Below, piece by piece: positions 11,992-25,434 of a DNA stretch of 64,000 nt. How positions within the stretch are numbered: the first letter of the stretch is position 1; every line of letters starts with the position of its first letter. The stretch lies in assembly GCF_901709675.1 (NCBI RefSeq), contig NC_051091.1:12250967-12314966 (forward strand). The letters are read 5' to 3'. The notes below the pieces were generated by a model, which was given only the letters and a program-made list of their open reading frames with translations, searched no databases and was not told where the DNA came from. This stretch comes from Syngnathus acus. Lineage: Eukaryota > Chordata > Actinopteri > Syngnathiformes > Syngnathidae. The position numbers were made by a program, and so were the translations under genes.

Positions 11992-13384
11992 TATCAATAA
12001 ATTAAATCCATCATACTGAGTGGACTCGCAAACTCCAAATAGTAGACAAACACTGAGGGGACCAGGAGATGATACCGGCCTCGCTTCCCTTACATCACTT
12101 TTTCTTTATGATACAACGTTATCTAACTTATCTCTTTCCGCTGGTTGCTCCATCTGTCCTCCTCCCTGGGCCTTATCTCCATCTTTCCAAATACACCCCC
12201 CCCTCACTCAACAGCAATCTCCCCTCACCAATTTTTGATTTGAGCAAAAGCAGCAAGTAGTACACAGGTAAGATGCCTACTGTTGCCGTGGGAACCGACC
12301 CTCTCTTCTTGATCAAAATGTGGCTGTCTCCTTGGCAGGGTTACAATGTTTGTTTTTTTTGGCCGTCTGACCAGCTGCCTATAGCAATTTTATTTATTTT
12401 TTTAATCGGCATTATCATGAAACTCCTCACATATAAATGTACCATTAAAAATATACCCTACGTGTATATATCGCAATGTCCCGGCCGCGTGTTTGCAACA
12501 TCAACCGATTTCTCAACAGGCCGACGTGGAAAGGTTTGACATTTGAGTGTGACAAGCGCTCAATCACGGCTGGAGACAGATTACAGTCATATTCGTATCT
12601 CCTCCGGACACCTGCTAATGATTTTATAATTAGAGAACACGTTCCAGCACCTTGGTAACGCTTAGGGGTGTGCGCACATGCATGCAGACGCACACACACA
12701 CAAACGACACCCTTTCGCCTGGCCCCGATAGACTCGCAATCATTCCCGGCGCCAGGTTGGCTAATGGAAGCTGACATTACATCAAACACAATAAAGGATT
12801 TCATTTAGTGCACTTCATTAGCCAGCAGATACAGGCTCAAGACAAACAAATACAGTTACATACTCACAAAAAACTATCAAAGTGGTGCTAAATTACAAAT
12901 TAGTCAAGTTTGAGGCAATATCATCCTGATGTTACACAAATCAAGTACAAATGGATTTCTAGGAGTGTGTTTACCTCTAACCTTATTTACCAAATATTTT
13001 TCCTCTCACTGATTTTCTCCACCTATGACATGATCTGCTGGCAGCAGCAGGATCACACAATCATGCAGAAACAGTCACATCCTACTTTTGTCACCACCCT
13101 GTGACGTATCAAAGCCAAATGGTAAGCAGAGCTGCATGGGATTTTCTTGAATGATTAACGTTAGCTTTTGATTAGTGGAACATTTTCAATGACTTGGTAG
13201 ATTAGAAGGTGTTTGTGTTTAGTGGGCTCACATACACACAGTGTAGTGGTAAGTTGGAAAAAAAACCATGCCTCCAGGCTGAACACGCACACACACACAT
13301 GCACGGATGCACACACTGCTGCCTGAGATGCAGAAAAACATTCACACATGACTGACATGCAATTTCAGACACACAATTATGTGG

Positions 13385-13740
13385 GGGCGGATCGGTGGCG
13401 CACTGGGTAGCACGTCCGCCTCACAGTTAGGAGGGTGCGGGTTCGATTCCACCTCCGGCCCTCCCTGTGTGGAGTTTGCATGTTCTCCCCGGGCCCGCGT
13501 GGGTTTTCTCCGGGCACTCCGGTTTCCTCCCACATCCCAAAAACATGCTTGGTAGGCTGATTGAGCACTCCAAATTGTCCCTAGGTGTGAGTGCGAATGG
13601 TTGTTTGTCTCTGTGTGCCCTCCGATTGGCTGGCAACCGGTTCAGGGTGTCCCCCGCCTACTGCCCGATGACGCTGGGATAGGCTCCAGCACACCCGCGA
13701 CCCCCGTGGGGACTAAGCGGTACAGAAAAGGGATGGATGG
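13385..13740 (+). mobile_element. tRNA-derived SINE, full length, with 12-bp target duplication
   Basis: The head is tRNA-like. An A-box-like TGGCGCACTGG (near 13396) and a perfect B-box GGTTCGATTCC (13440-13450) together form a type 2 RNA polymerase III promoter. A central body follows (GGAGTTTGCATGTTCTCCCC, then CTCCGGTTTCCTCCCACA), and the 3' end is TAAGCGGTACAGAAAAGGGA with GGAT units. The flanks carry the duplicated target ACAATTATGTGG (13373-13384 and 13741-13752). There is no coding capacity, and the ORFs seen in it are incidental. A second copy of the same family lies at 57102-57467 in the opposite orientation. Confidence 0.93.
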
Positions 13741-14460
13741 ACAATTATGTGGATAGGAAAAATAAATGGAAGAAAGAAAAAGAAACATCAAATGGAGATA
13801 AGGGGGAAATAGGGTCTCGTTTCTAGTTGATTACATCACGTGTGTGCAAGAGCATGTAAAAGTGAGCTTCTTATGATGCATTTTTTTTTTCAAATGTGTG
13901 GCTGTGTGTTGAAGATGTGAAAGCTCTTTACCATATGATGTTTTTCTTTTTCTCTCTCTTTCCCCAATGCCATTTAGGGAATTTTAATTAGGTCTCATTC
14001 ATGTCACTCTCATACATATTGGACCTTCGCTTATGTGCGGGGGATTGAGATGGTGGCAAAAACAAAAAATAATTGACACCCACTGAAATGCATTGGAAAA
14101 AAGGGGGGGAAAATGCCCTGACTGACTGGCCTCCAGAAACTCAACTATTTGTATACACGCAATTAAAAATAAATGTTCACGATTCACAAAATAGAGCCTA
14201 GAACGAACATCTAAATCGCTCTCTAAACAACAAGCGGAATTTTTTTTTTTTTTCCAGTTTTCTCTTTCTTTCCAGGCTCGACACCTCATTAAAAGCACCG
14301 GAATCCGTTTATGCGTCTACAGCTACGACGATAAGGAACGAAGGGCTTTGTCCCGCTGCACTCCGAAAAACGTTACGATCCCTTTGTTGCCTGACAGGTC
14401 TCGATTGAAGAGCGGGGTGTTAACGCTGATAGCATCGCTCGCCGCATTGCATGGAGTCAG

Positions 14461-14480
14461 ATAATAAATAAATAAATAAA
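14461..14480. repeat. AATA microsatellite
   Basis: Several AATA units in a row. Confidence 0.9.
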
Positions 14481-15300
14481 CGCTTATAAAGCAACGGCAA
14501 CGCCCCCTAAACAAGGCACAGATCTTGGGGGGAGACAAAAAGGATAACTGAATAGTTCAGATATCACTGGAACCCAAATGCAATTGTTTACATTAGGGAG
14601 AAAGAATGATTTGATCCCATATTGAATTTGCAAGTTTGCCCACTTTCAGATAATTAAATTTCTTTCAAGAACCATTTCATCATTTTTAGTCTGCATTATT
14701 AGCTGTTTGCTAACCTTATAATAACTTTTGGCTTAGCGACCATAAAAATCACAGTGTGGTGACGAAACAATGAGATCTGGACCTAACACATTGGCGACCC
14801 GTTAAAGCAGTTTCATAGGATTCACAAAACAAAATGTTTGAAACTTCCATTTCCCATGAGTCAGAAAATTGCATTATATTTTTCATTTGACTTTTGTTTC
14901 CCCTCAGTCATTTTACCGCCGCTCGACCAAAGAGTGCACGTAAGTCAGCACCCTGCCCTCTCTGTATAGGCTGCCTCCGAATGGGCCAATCAAAAATCAA
15001 ACCTTGGCTAAAAGGAAACCTGTTATTTTCAACCCCGTAATCACTTCCATCAGATTCCTTGCCGTCCCTCACATAGAAATGACAAGTGAAAGGTTACTTT
15101 TGACATTGCGTGCACAGCTGGTGCACCATCTGCACCAAGGACGCGGCTTAACAAGCGCAAAATCACAATTGTGTATTCCTCCGCCAAACACTTCATAATG
15201 CCTGTAAACATCTACCAGTCACAACATTATGGCTACTTGGACAATTTCTAATAATTATGACTCGCTCAGGTAACCAAAACTGAGTCACAGCTCTCTTTTT

Positions 15301-15644
15301 GATGCAGTCCTGTGAGCTGATTCGAAATCTGACAGGTAGAAATTTTTTTTTCCTGAAATATCATACTATGACTGACAACACATGGTAAAATCCGCATTGT
15401 GCCAGCTTTTTATTATATTTTAATATTTGATAACTTGTTCCGACGTAGAACATTCTGGCCCAAAATCTTATTGATGCAGTCCTGTGAGTTGATTCGGAAT
15501 CTGACAGGTAGAATTTTTTTTTTCCTGAAATATCATACTATGACTGACAACACATGGTAAAATCCGCATTGTGCCAGCTTTTTATTATATTTTAATATTT
15601 GATAACTTGTTCCGACGTAGAACATTCTGGCCCAAAATCTTATT
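15301..15644. repeat. 172-bp direct tandem duplication
   Basis: A unit beginning GATGCAGTCCTGTGAG and ending GGCCCAAAATCTTATT occurs twice in direct succession (15301-15472 and 15473-15644). Only a few substitutions and compensating T-run changes separate the copies, so the duplication is recent. The unit is AT-rich and has no coding capacity or recognised element. Confidence 0.95.
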
Positions 15645-16646
15645 GGCATTGGGCTATTTGCTACCCTGCTGTGACTAGAGAGGGAGGGGTGAGGGGGGTT
15701 CGCAGGTTCAGCCTTTCAAATAACATTTCATGGTTGTTGACTGTGTGTGAGAGAGCGAGAGCGTGTAGAAATGTTAAAATCAAGGAAAGCAGCGGCACGG
15801 CTTGCTGGATTTCTCTTGCCTATTGATCGTCATCTCCTGCGAGGCAGGGTCATCGATCGACAGGATTTAGACATGGGTGGCAGCTGGAGGGTCTATACTT
15901 GCATCACAGTTGGCTAAACTCACACTGATACCGAAACTTTTCTCTTGGTTCTATTCATGACAAGCTTGTATACTCAATATTTGCTACATGTTGACAATCA
16001 GCCCAGTTAAAACGGATATTTGACGTCTATAATCGTCAATGTTAAACGGGGTACACACATTTTCCACTGCATTTCTACCTTTAAGAGTTGCACTTCAAAA
16101 AATTCCAATAACTACTAACAATGGAGATGAAAATGGCCTCTCCATATAATTACCATAGCAAAAGGATCTAAAGTCTGCAGAGAAGGCTTTTGGAATAAAA
16201 CAAAAACAACATCTTAACCGTCTAGCGGCTTGTCATTTTCCTCAGGTAGACAGTTCCCTTGCCATTATTTTCTTTCCAGGAACAAAACAGATGGAAGTCC
16301 ATTTTGTGTTTTGGGAATGAGCGATAACACTGTTTATGGCTTGCTTAAAACACTCAGCAGGCGGAAAAAAAAGAGAAGAAATTGACAGTGTTTAGTATTT
16401 GTGATTACAAAATGTAGCCATGTTTATCACAGTTTGAAATAGACAGCACTGCTCCTTGGAATTGTTTATATAGACTTGATTGAGGTGCTGCTGACACAAC
16501 ATGTTTGGTCACTATCACTCTTTTCTACATTTTTGCTGCAGGATGTCTGCGTCTCGTCTTCACATTGCGGAACTGCCGTGAACCAACTCAGGGCGCGAGG
16601 TCAAACAGGATAAAATAATTGAACAGATCCAGCAGATGTTTGTTTG

Positions 16647-16790
16647 AGGCAGTACAATGGATGGGTGGTTAGCACGTCTGCCTCGCAGTTCTGGGTTCGA
16701 ATCTACACTCAGGCCTATGTGAAGTATGTGGGTTTTGTCTATGTACTAATGAGAAGAAGTGCTCTAGTGTCTAGAAGATGGATGAATGAG
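16647..16790 (+). mobile_element. Degraded SINE fragment of the 13385-13740 family
   Basis: TGGTTAGCACGTCTGCCTCG...TCTGGGTTCGAATCT matches the tRNA-like head of the intact SINE, including a near-perfect B box. The body is heavily diverged and shortened, and GATGGATGAATGAG remains at the 3' end. No clear target duplication was found. Confidence 0.7.
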
Positions 16791-19280
16791 CTCATTTGGC
16801 GATAAAATCCCTTATTTTTCAGAAGAAATGTCATGACTCAGGGTGTTATTAGCAAAACGAAATTAACAATGAAACTAAGACAAACTGCTCTTTCCTTTAG
16901 ATTTCACCACACTGAATATGTGACTAATGTATAGCGTTACTAATGGAGCTGGTAGCTGTGAGGAAATCGTATTAGAGTGGCCAACACAATTTCTCCTTCT
17001 GAAGGGCCAATTATCTCAAACAGAGGCTCTTTGAAAGGTCAAGTGAACCGCCCTCCACCTCCTTTCTACTCTCAGCCCCTTGTACTTAAGGTCACGTCAC
17101 ATTTCCAAAGGGAACATTGGAGTCTTTAAAGCAAGTGCCAAATACTGCAGCTGGACATCAGTGGGAAGTGAAATGTCCACCCACGGGTTGGGATAATACT
17201 GATCGTGTTTGGGTTCGCTAAATGCTGCTTGACTGTCCACATGTTAATAATCACAGGGCTGACATGAACAGATACTTACTTTTAGTTTTTGCATTCATAC
17301 TTACAATAACACCTATGAATAATTGAAAGTATTAAATGAACCTCAAATGGATGTGAATTTATTTTTCAGTACGTTCAGTAGTTCGTGTGGTTCATCTTTT
17401 GCTATATTTGTGCATTTGTTGTTTAATGTGACGTGTTCCTCTTTTCAACGATAAAAAGCTGAGTTACTGCTTTGCTATTTATTATCCACATTATGGTTCA
17501 TCCTTTGTTCATACTTTTTGGCAAACCATTGGAGCATAATTCAAGATGATGCAGAGAAAAGTTTTGATCACTCCTGGAGAGTGAATAGCTATTAAATCTG
17601 TAAAACTAATAATCTGTCATTTATTAGTCAGGCTAATGTGAATGTTTTTGAAAAAGTATGAACGTGGTTTAGGATGATATAAATTTTATGTTTGAACTAT
17701 CAATATAGACAATAATAAACTTTTCAAAGGTGGGCATCTATATTTTTTTGCAAATGCTTATTATTTGCAGCAATTCTTGGTCCTTTACCGTCATGATTAG
17801 CAAAGGTTCAGTGTTCACCGTTAGCCACAGCAACACAATTGTCTGGCATGAAGGACAGCGAGAAAGAACAAGAGCAATTGGGTCGTCCGATGATGAAAGG
17901 TCTGATTGATTAGCGAGTGATGATTGCACCAAATGGCCCGGAAGACGGCGCCGTCTTTGTTTCCGTCTTTTACACTTTTTTGCCTTGGCGCCTCTCATTC
18001 CCTGTTCTCATTCTCCCTATTGGCCTGGCTTTGTCACTCCCTTTCGCCAGTTTCATCAAGCCATCAAGCAAGCCCTTTCCTTTTCCCTTTCCCTCTCTAA
18101 TGGCAGCGCTATTAGCGCTAATGCATTTCAAACGTACAACGGCTGCCACATCACAATCTGATGGAAATAACACATCTCCTCACGATCTTCGCAATCTCTG
18201 TCCTTTCTCCCGGCCAATCTCGTCCAATGTGTTTGCACTTTACGTCAGCGGTGACAGGCCGACGGCCTCAATGTGAAACCAGACGAGTGCCAATAATATG
18301 TACACCGCGAGTCCAAAATATCATAACTGGTTTAAATTGAGGGTTATTAGATGTTTGTAAAAACACAGATGCTATTTTATGTTGACAGATATCTATTTTT
18401 TTTTTGCAGGGTTGTGTTTGTCCTTTAAAAATAGTTTCAAGCAGGAGAAACAAGCTGACTGCTTGTGTAAAAAACATGTTGCCCTCAGTGCTCTGCAGTC
18501 CGTGCGCAATCAGCTGCTCGGTGGAAAACCGAGGGAACCACAATTATTTTATGGGCTGAAAAAAAAAGAAAAGAAATGAGACCACGGTGACATGCCGAGG
18601 TGTTTTCGAATATCCCCCAGTCTGTGCCAACTTTCCATTTACCAAACAAACAAAAAAGGGACTTTTGATATTTGTCTCTGAAGCCGCCGCACGCCGTCTA
18701 AGAAAATTGCAAAGATGAACAGATTGTGTTCCCTTTGGTCGCACAGGGGATGGGCATCTGACCTTGAGAAATCATCAGCAATCCCGACGCTTTAATGTCC
18801 ATTTCACAGCCCATTTCATTGCAATGGATTTAAAACCCCGGACGACCATTGCGGCGCTTGTTCCGATCAACACTGTGACATCGGGAATGTGCGCTAGTCA
18901 GAATGGTCGCGACACGATGCCCGGCGCCGCTGCTGCAATAACAGATGTGGTGAGGGACAGGCGTGCCGTTTATGATGTGATGACGTGCGATGATGTTATG
19001 CATTTTTTAGTTGGACATAATGCCACGGGGTACGCAAATGTGGAAGTCAGTAATCCGTGGCATTATGAGAAAGCTGAGATAATACGGAAAAAATGAATTG
19101 CAGACAGAAAAATAAAAAACAAATGAAACATAAAAATGACAAAATACAATGCTTAATTTGTTAATTTTTGAACGTATTGGCTCCCCAATAAAACAAACTA
19201 AACATTCAGACCCAACTGGTATGCATTTCTTTTTTAGGCCGATTATATATAATTCATAAAATCACTTGTTTGTGGGCCCT

Positions 19281-19308
19281 TAATAAATAAATAAATAAAT
19301 AAATAAAT
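19281..19308. repeat. AATA microsatellite
   Basis: About six to seven AATA units. Confidence 0.92.
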
Positions 19309-20782
19309 GAAGGACTTGGGAAAATATGAATAAATTAAAAAAATACATACATAATAATCACAGTATGTTTAGTTGCCATTAGGATGATTAGGGGCTCCTT
19401 CTAAAAACGTTTCTCCTGTAAGGATGGTTGGAGCACCACTGGTTCGGATAAGGCAAATTGCCCCACCGATTTTTGTGGAAACAGACTGCGCGTAATTCCG
19501 TTGACTGAAAAAAACTAAAGCTAAAAACATGATGTCCTTGGGGGAAATAATAATAATCAAACAAAATGCACTCAGCAACAGACAATCATATTTATGCAGT
19601 TGGCGGTCCCCAGACGCATGCGCGCGCAATTAAATGCCCCGTCTGCCATGCATAAACACCTTTTCTGTGGCTTTGACAGGCTGCTCCTCCCGCCAGTTTA
19701 AAATGCACCGCTGCATCGCTCCTAATGTGCCCAAAGAGCATGCAGCTCTAATCTAATTAGACTGTCAGTCAGCAGAGTGTTCAGCCAAAATGAAATTAGG
19801 AAGGCACAAAAAAAAATCTACAAACAAGAAGAATCTTCTCGAGAGGTTGAGGCATATCAAGTCCACCCACCCCTTCGCTTCCCCACCTGTTCTCCGCCTC
19901 TCGGAGATTTCTCTTTAATGGTTTCGCAGCCGCCCCTGCTGGGATTCATTACCTGGCCTAATTATAAAGGCAAATGAAATCAGCTCCAATACATTATTAA
20001 TAGAGGGGCGCTATTAGGATTCCTCTGCGCTATTCGCAACAATATGATATATTCCCACTGTTTTCATGGCTGATTAGAGTCATGTGCTGATAAGGAAAAA
20101 AGGTAAATTAGTGTGCTGGGTGGGAGGACGGGGAGAGGGTGGGGATGAGACTGGTCGCCGGACACACCAGGCGATGATTGTCGGGAAATTGGTGAAAATC
20201 TGCACTACAGTTTTAGCACATTTCATCTTCTTAAACCAACATTTAAAATAAACATTTCACCCTTATATGAACAACAAATTGCAATTGCAAAAAGTAACAT
20301 ATAACTTTTAAGTTTTTTTCCCCCCTACAGTGATTATGATCAAACAGTACATGATGTTACAGTGGCATAATCTTAAATATACTTTTTCTGCCTCACTTTT
20401 GATGAACACATCGGCCTACTATACTACGCTATTTTAATGTAGTTCATTAAGGTTGCACTTTTTAGGTATCACATTTTATTGTTATGTTCAATCAAAAGTT
20501 GACAAACGCTGTCATGGCCAGATGGCCGACAATGCGGACGTGGTCTAAAAATGGAGGAGAAAGAAGGAAGGAAGGTTCCCACGATAATGGAGAGAGGGGT
20601 TTGTTGCAGCAATGAAGAAGTATTGATGCTGTATTGGATTCAGCTATGTGAATTGGACACTTTGAGAGCCAGACAGGCATCAAATCTCCCCACTAGCTGC
20701 GTGGGAGGGTCAAAGCCCAGCGCAGTCACTGGAACATGGCGGCATCAAAGTGTAAGCCAGCGTGAATTTATATTCAATAAAT

Positions 20783-20819
20783 TAAAAAAAAAAAGAAAAA
20801 AAAGAAAAAGAAAAAAAGG
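20783..20819. repeat. A-rich polypurine tract
   Basis: A runs are broken only by single G residues. This gives a T-rich, branch-site-like tract on the sense strand of the host gene, but no exon follows it. Confidence 0.8.
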
Positions 20820-21858
20820 ACTTTGCAAGAAAGTGACGCTCATTATTATTCGTTTGAAATCAGTTAAGCCTTTTCTCAAACAATCCCCTGGAGGCACAGG
20901 GGGGTTTAAAAATCCATTTGCGGGAAGTGTAGCATGACAGCGAACTCGTTTCCCTGGAGACAGAGGATATGACAGGAGGGAATGTGGATCTGCTACATAC
21001 GTACTTGCGTGCGTGTGCGTGCGTGCATGTTTGTGGGGGGCATTTGAGTGTTTACAAATTTGAGAGTCAGTGGTGCATGTGAGGATCACAAACAGTTCCA
21101 GACAAACACACAAGCCTCTGCAATCTTGTGTTTTTGGTTGTTGTTGTTTTAAATTTCAAGAATAGAGCGCTGTTATAAAGGTCAGCGAAAGCGTGCTATG
21201 TTCAAGTTGGACAGGGGGAGGCTTTTAAATAATACGAGAAGCAAAGAAAATGACAACCCCTCCTAGTAGGCAAGTATTGTGTGCGTGTGTGTACAAGCCT
21301 ACTGGAGTCCTGTTATTTTTGTTTTTGTTGTTGTCTCTGTGGTGCTGATCACATTAAGCAGGGTACACACATACCGTTTATCTGAATTTAAACCAGATTC
21401 TAATTGTAAATATTTTTAATTCTTCAGATCAGAAATCCTTACAACGCTAAAATAAAAATAATCAAATAATCGGACCCAACGTCAGCAGTTTTCCTCCCTT
21501 ACCATCAATGTCAGTAAAGAAGAGTTAGAGACAGCTATGAAGTTACCAGATAAGCTTACAGTAGGCCTATCTTCATCTATTTTTTTTCCCCACTATTTCA
21601 TATTTTTTATGTTTTCCAACAGTCTGGATGCCCCCTGTCCCTACGTATATGTATGTTAGCTTTCTCACATTTGATTAGCGGGTTGAGATGTTACAAATTT
21701 GAATGTGTGTACCCAGCCGTACGTTTACAGGAGAAAAGTAGGTGAGGTGAAGGTCTGGAAGATGCACCAGTTGCTCAAAAAGGAAACGGGAAGAGAAGGG
21801 AAGGGAAGGTCATCCGAGGAAGGAAGGAAGGCAAAAGAGAGGTCGTGTCCTACTTTAC

Positions 21859-21918
21859 CGTCACTCCGTCTTGCCACTTGTGATCCTTCTGAAGCTGCTC
21901 TGCCTCGTTGGCGAGTTT
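21859..21918 (-). CDS. cacna2d2: Alpha2/delta calcium channel subunit (cacna2d2-like), 60-nt exon
   Basis: On the minus strand the acceptor TTTCCTTCCAG precedes twenty codons, KLANEAEQLQKDHKWQDGVT, and the donor GTAAAG follows. The segment matches the family's helical stretch ([20 protein letters not shown] in alpha2/delta-2, RLALEAEKVQAAHQWREDF in alpha2/delta-1, from memory). It lies between the VWA_N start and the YYDAKAD block. The 60-nt length and phase 0 ends agree with a symmetric exon. It joins in frame with ALE from the exon at 42086-42202 and with ENAIS from the exon at 9876-9920. Confidence 0.9.
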
Positions 21919-22261
21919 CTGGAAGGAAACACAAATCCAGTAGAGTGAATTCAGAATTTTATATGAGGCCAAGCACAGGTTAGAAAGCGTATTGAAAGCT
22001 GTTACTAAGAATTTACAAGACAGCCTTTGGGCTATAAAAATGCTCAACCTGTCTTTGTGTTTAAAAAAAAAAAAAAAAGACAAAATTAAAAGAACCCCTT
22101 CTTCCAAATGCTATAATGCTACTCCATTTGTCTTTCAAAATCACCTGAGCGAGCCTTTAACTAAAGGCAGCATTCTTCTCCTAATGGGAACATAGTCGAG
22201 TGAATCAACAAAATGAGGATCCAATTAGTGGATTGAAATTATTAACCCGGGAGCCTATAAA

Positions 22262-22287
22262 TGTGTGTGTGTGTGTGTGTGTGTGTG
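22262..22287. repeat. GT microsatellite
   Basis: An uninterrupted dinucleotide run of about 13 units. Confidence 0.95.
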
Positions 22288-25200
22288 CCTGTATAAGAGG
22301 CTCACTGATGTTAATGAGGTAACCACGGTGAAACATGACATTGTTCAAAATATGGAAAATACCAGAAATTCTTCAAACTAGCCCATTGCATGCCGTTAGT
22401 AATCTCGTATAAAATCCTTCAAGTGGAAAAGCCACTTGAGGTAACCTTGAAATAATGACAGTGTATTCACGACAAAGCCGACATTCTTTTCTCAACCCCT
22501 GTCAGGATCTATCATCTAGCTTCCCTTTCATCTTTTTTGATTTGTCCTTTCTTTTTTTCAGTAGCAAGAATCTCTTATCGGCACGAAGAAATAACCCCCC
22601 CCCTCCCTCAACGGGCCGAGTCGGCTATCATTCCTCTTGGACCTCATCTTATCCCCGGCATTTTAATGCCGTCTCCCAAACAGCCATGCGTCTTCTGCGT
22701 CGACCCAGACGGATGAGCAAGACAAACAGCCAATGAATCAGAGCGAGAGTTGCGGGAAGCAGTTGTGTGAGTCGTACTGGTGGCTGGAACCAAAGCAGCT
22801 TAGAAGAGCACCAATAGAAACCACCAAGGGAGCTGACCCCACAAGTGCCTGATTGTTATACCGTCGTCGTCCATCTACGACGCGTGATGGCCCTATTTGT
22901 CACCAAGCCTTCTGGCAAGGTCAAGAAATATAAACACAATGGTAATGGATGGTGATGTCTGTCCGCAAGGTCTACGCACATCCTATGTGAGCTAAAACAC
23001 ACAGTCGCACACATTTTCTTGATTGATGGTCGGGACTGAAATTAATTTTATTCAGAAATGGAGCAAAATTTGCATGAAAAATAGGCACGCCAACACAATG
23101 CTAGCTAGGAAGCCACCAACTAGCAGACAATTGTGATGATGGAGTGGCCTTGCTTCCTCATTTGACTTTTGACAGAATTCATTAGTTATTTCTCAACATT
23201 TACTGTGCCAGAAAAATCAAACCATCACACACAACCATTCGTCCATTTTCCGATCTTGGTGCCGTGTGTTGGAATGTATTGAGAAGCTTCATTTAGATAA
23301 AAGTAGTGCGCTGGTTTGATATCATGGCATCTTGTTGCTATGATGAGGTGAGTTCAGGTGCTAAGTTTGGACAAAGGTTGCTGCAATCCTTTAGGAAATT
23401 CAGACCCGAGTATGGCGTAACTGGGCGGACCACCCAAAACTGTTTATTTCCCGTCTTGATATTTACCGCAGCCCGTTGAGGCAACGAGCCATTTAAACTC
23501 GAATTAATGGGACCCTCTTCTTGTTTGGAGCGAAATCCAATTTGTCTCCCTTGCTTAAAAATGACATTGTGACAATAAAACATAACCTCAATAATAAAAA
23601 CCATCACTGATTGACAGAAGAAAGTTCTTTACAGCCAATAAATCCATTTTGTCACACCTCTCGCTCTAAGTGTTGACTTGCAAAAAAATCCAAAGATGCT
23701 TGTTGCTGTCATAAAAATCCTCCCGCTGAAAGGTTGAGTTGCCTCACTGTGAAATCACAGAAGACAGCAAACAAAAAAAAATCAAGGTGAGGCTCATCTT
23801 TAATATTCATTAAGGTTCTGTTTGCTCAGGTCCAGCTCAAGTCTTTCCTGGCGAATGACAGCACACCGGGGACAGGTGGCGTCGTGCTGCGCTAAGCGTC
23901 AACTTGACACCGGACCACCTGCATGATTGCAGCGGCCCGTTGAGGCCCTTCCATTGAAGCATTAGCTTATAAAGGGCACTCACTCCACAGCGCCTGTGTT
24001 ATCCGGACACACACTCTTGCAAAACAGCTCCACACCGTGTGTGTTTGAGCCAGAGGGCACTTGAGAGAACACAAGACTGTCTTGTACGTGATTGCGGTCT
24101 TGGATGCAACCACTTCCAAATGACCCCGCTGGGGTTGTTGCCGGATGGGGATGGACAAAACCGAGAATGACTTTCCCGAGGCCACTCGTTGTGATGTGTT
24201 GAGGGAAGGGCGTTGCTAAACTGTTCACTGATTGGCTGATATGGTTCGTTCCGATTAAAGTGGTGAATCTGGGTACGGTCGAGAACATCTTGTCCGTGCG
24301 GTACACAATTTGTATTTATATATTTCTGCAAAACACGAGGGCAGGAAGAGACTTGGCACGAGCTTGAAATGACCATTTCTGGGAGGTGCAACCTTCATTT
24401 GGTTCTTAAAAAGTCACTTTCTGAGAGAAGTCCACAGGTTCAAGATCATCCTACAAATGTATCAATATCAAACATCAAAGACTTTTTTTTTTTTTTTTAA
24501 AACATGTCGGCCTGTTTTTGACCATAAATGAATCTGACATGGTTTCTGCACCCAATATCTGAAGCGGGCCACTTCCCTGAAGGCGTTGCTATGAGAATTC
24601 GGCATCAACCGGGTCCTGAGAAGGAAGCACTTCCCCCAAGGCAACTTTCTACTGCGCTTCATGTTAATAAATGGGACTATCACGTTGGCCCAGTTAAATT
24701 TGTGTAGCACCACATTGTGTGTTAAATGTGTCAGCCTAGTCATCCTGGATCATCTATGGATTAACAACTATGGCCAATTCTCTTCACTGAACTTGACCAG
24801 CATGTTTTGAAACATGGGAGGACGTTTGAGGTACATTGTGGTTTTTATTTCGTTAATGTTACATATCTTTGCGCGCTTCAATTTATCACAGCGAGATGTA
24901 CTTGAAATGACACATTGTCAAACCTTAATGGCACTTTTTTCATCTTGCTTTATGGCAGGATATAATACAGCGTCGAAATGAGCGCACTTGTTCCACATAA
25001 GTGGGCTTTGTATGGGTCATTGTTAGTAATGGTACATTTTATCATTTCTATCTCTCAAATGGCACTACACCTACAAAATATTTTTTTTCTATTTGGGCGT
25101 CTTTCTTTTTCAAGACGGTATTGTTTCTAAAGATAAACATCATTACTTTTTAGTACCTTAAGGGGAAAGCAATTCATATTGTGCCTTGTTTTGCATAGAC

Positions 25201-25419
25201 AATATACGCATATGCATCATCACACCCTGTGAAAGGGAGAAAGGACAGTGTGGAATGAATACTAACCCTATATAAAAATCTTTCATCAGGGAGCAAGTTC
25301 GATCCAAAATACACTCAAGGAGACGGTAGGCCGGATTGATTAATCGGACAGCTCATTTAATCAGCCAAAATTGGCTGTTTAAAAAACGTTTTTTTTTTTT
25401 AAAACACATTGCAACATAA

Positions 25420-25434
25420 CCCCCCCCCCCCCCC
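25420..25434. repeat. Poly-C tract
   Basis: Fifteen consecutive C residues. The length may be unreliable because homopolymers are error-prone in sequencing. Confidence 0.85.

Larger units (their letters stand above)
9921..21858 (-). other. Intron between exons 21859-21918 and 9876-9920
   Basis: This 11.9-kb intron contains CA-rich and 43-bp tandem repeats near 11.9 kb, an intact SINE at 13385-13740, a 172-bp tandem duplication at 15301-15644, a SINE remnant near 16.7 kb, AATA microsatellites and a polypurine tract near 20.8 kb. Stretches such as 12530-12660 and 19680-20090 look less repetitive, with several TAATTA/ATTA motifs, and could be conserved non-coding DNA. That is only an impression. 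I see no further exons. Confidence 0.7.

Noticed and set aside
13396-13450. tRNA gene
   Set aside because: A and B boxes are present, but the sequence continues into a SINE body with a GGAT tail and lacks a tRNA 3' half.
13342-13682. Overlapping ORFs on both strands
   Set aside because: They lie within the tRNA-derived SINE. The same frames recur in the copy at 57102-57467.
23960-24400. Three overlapping minus-strand ORFs up to 130 codons
   Set aside because: Different frames of the same stretch, no conserved motif, no splice borders found.
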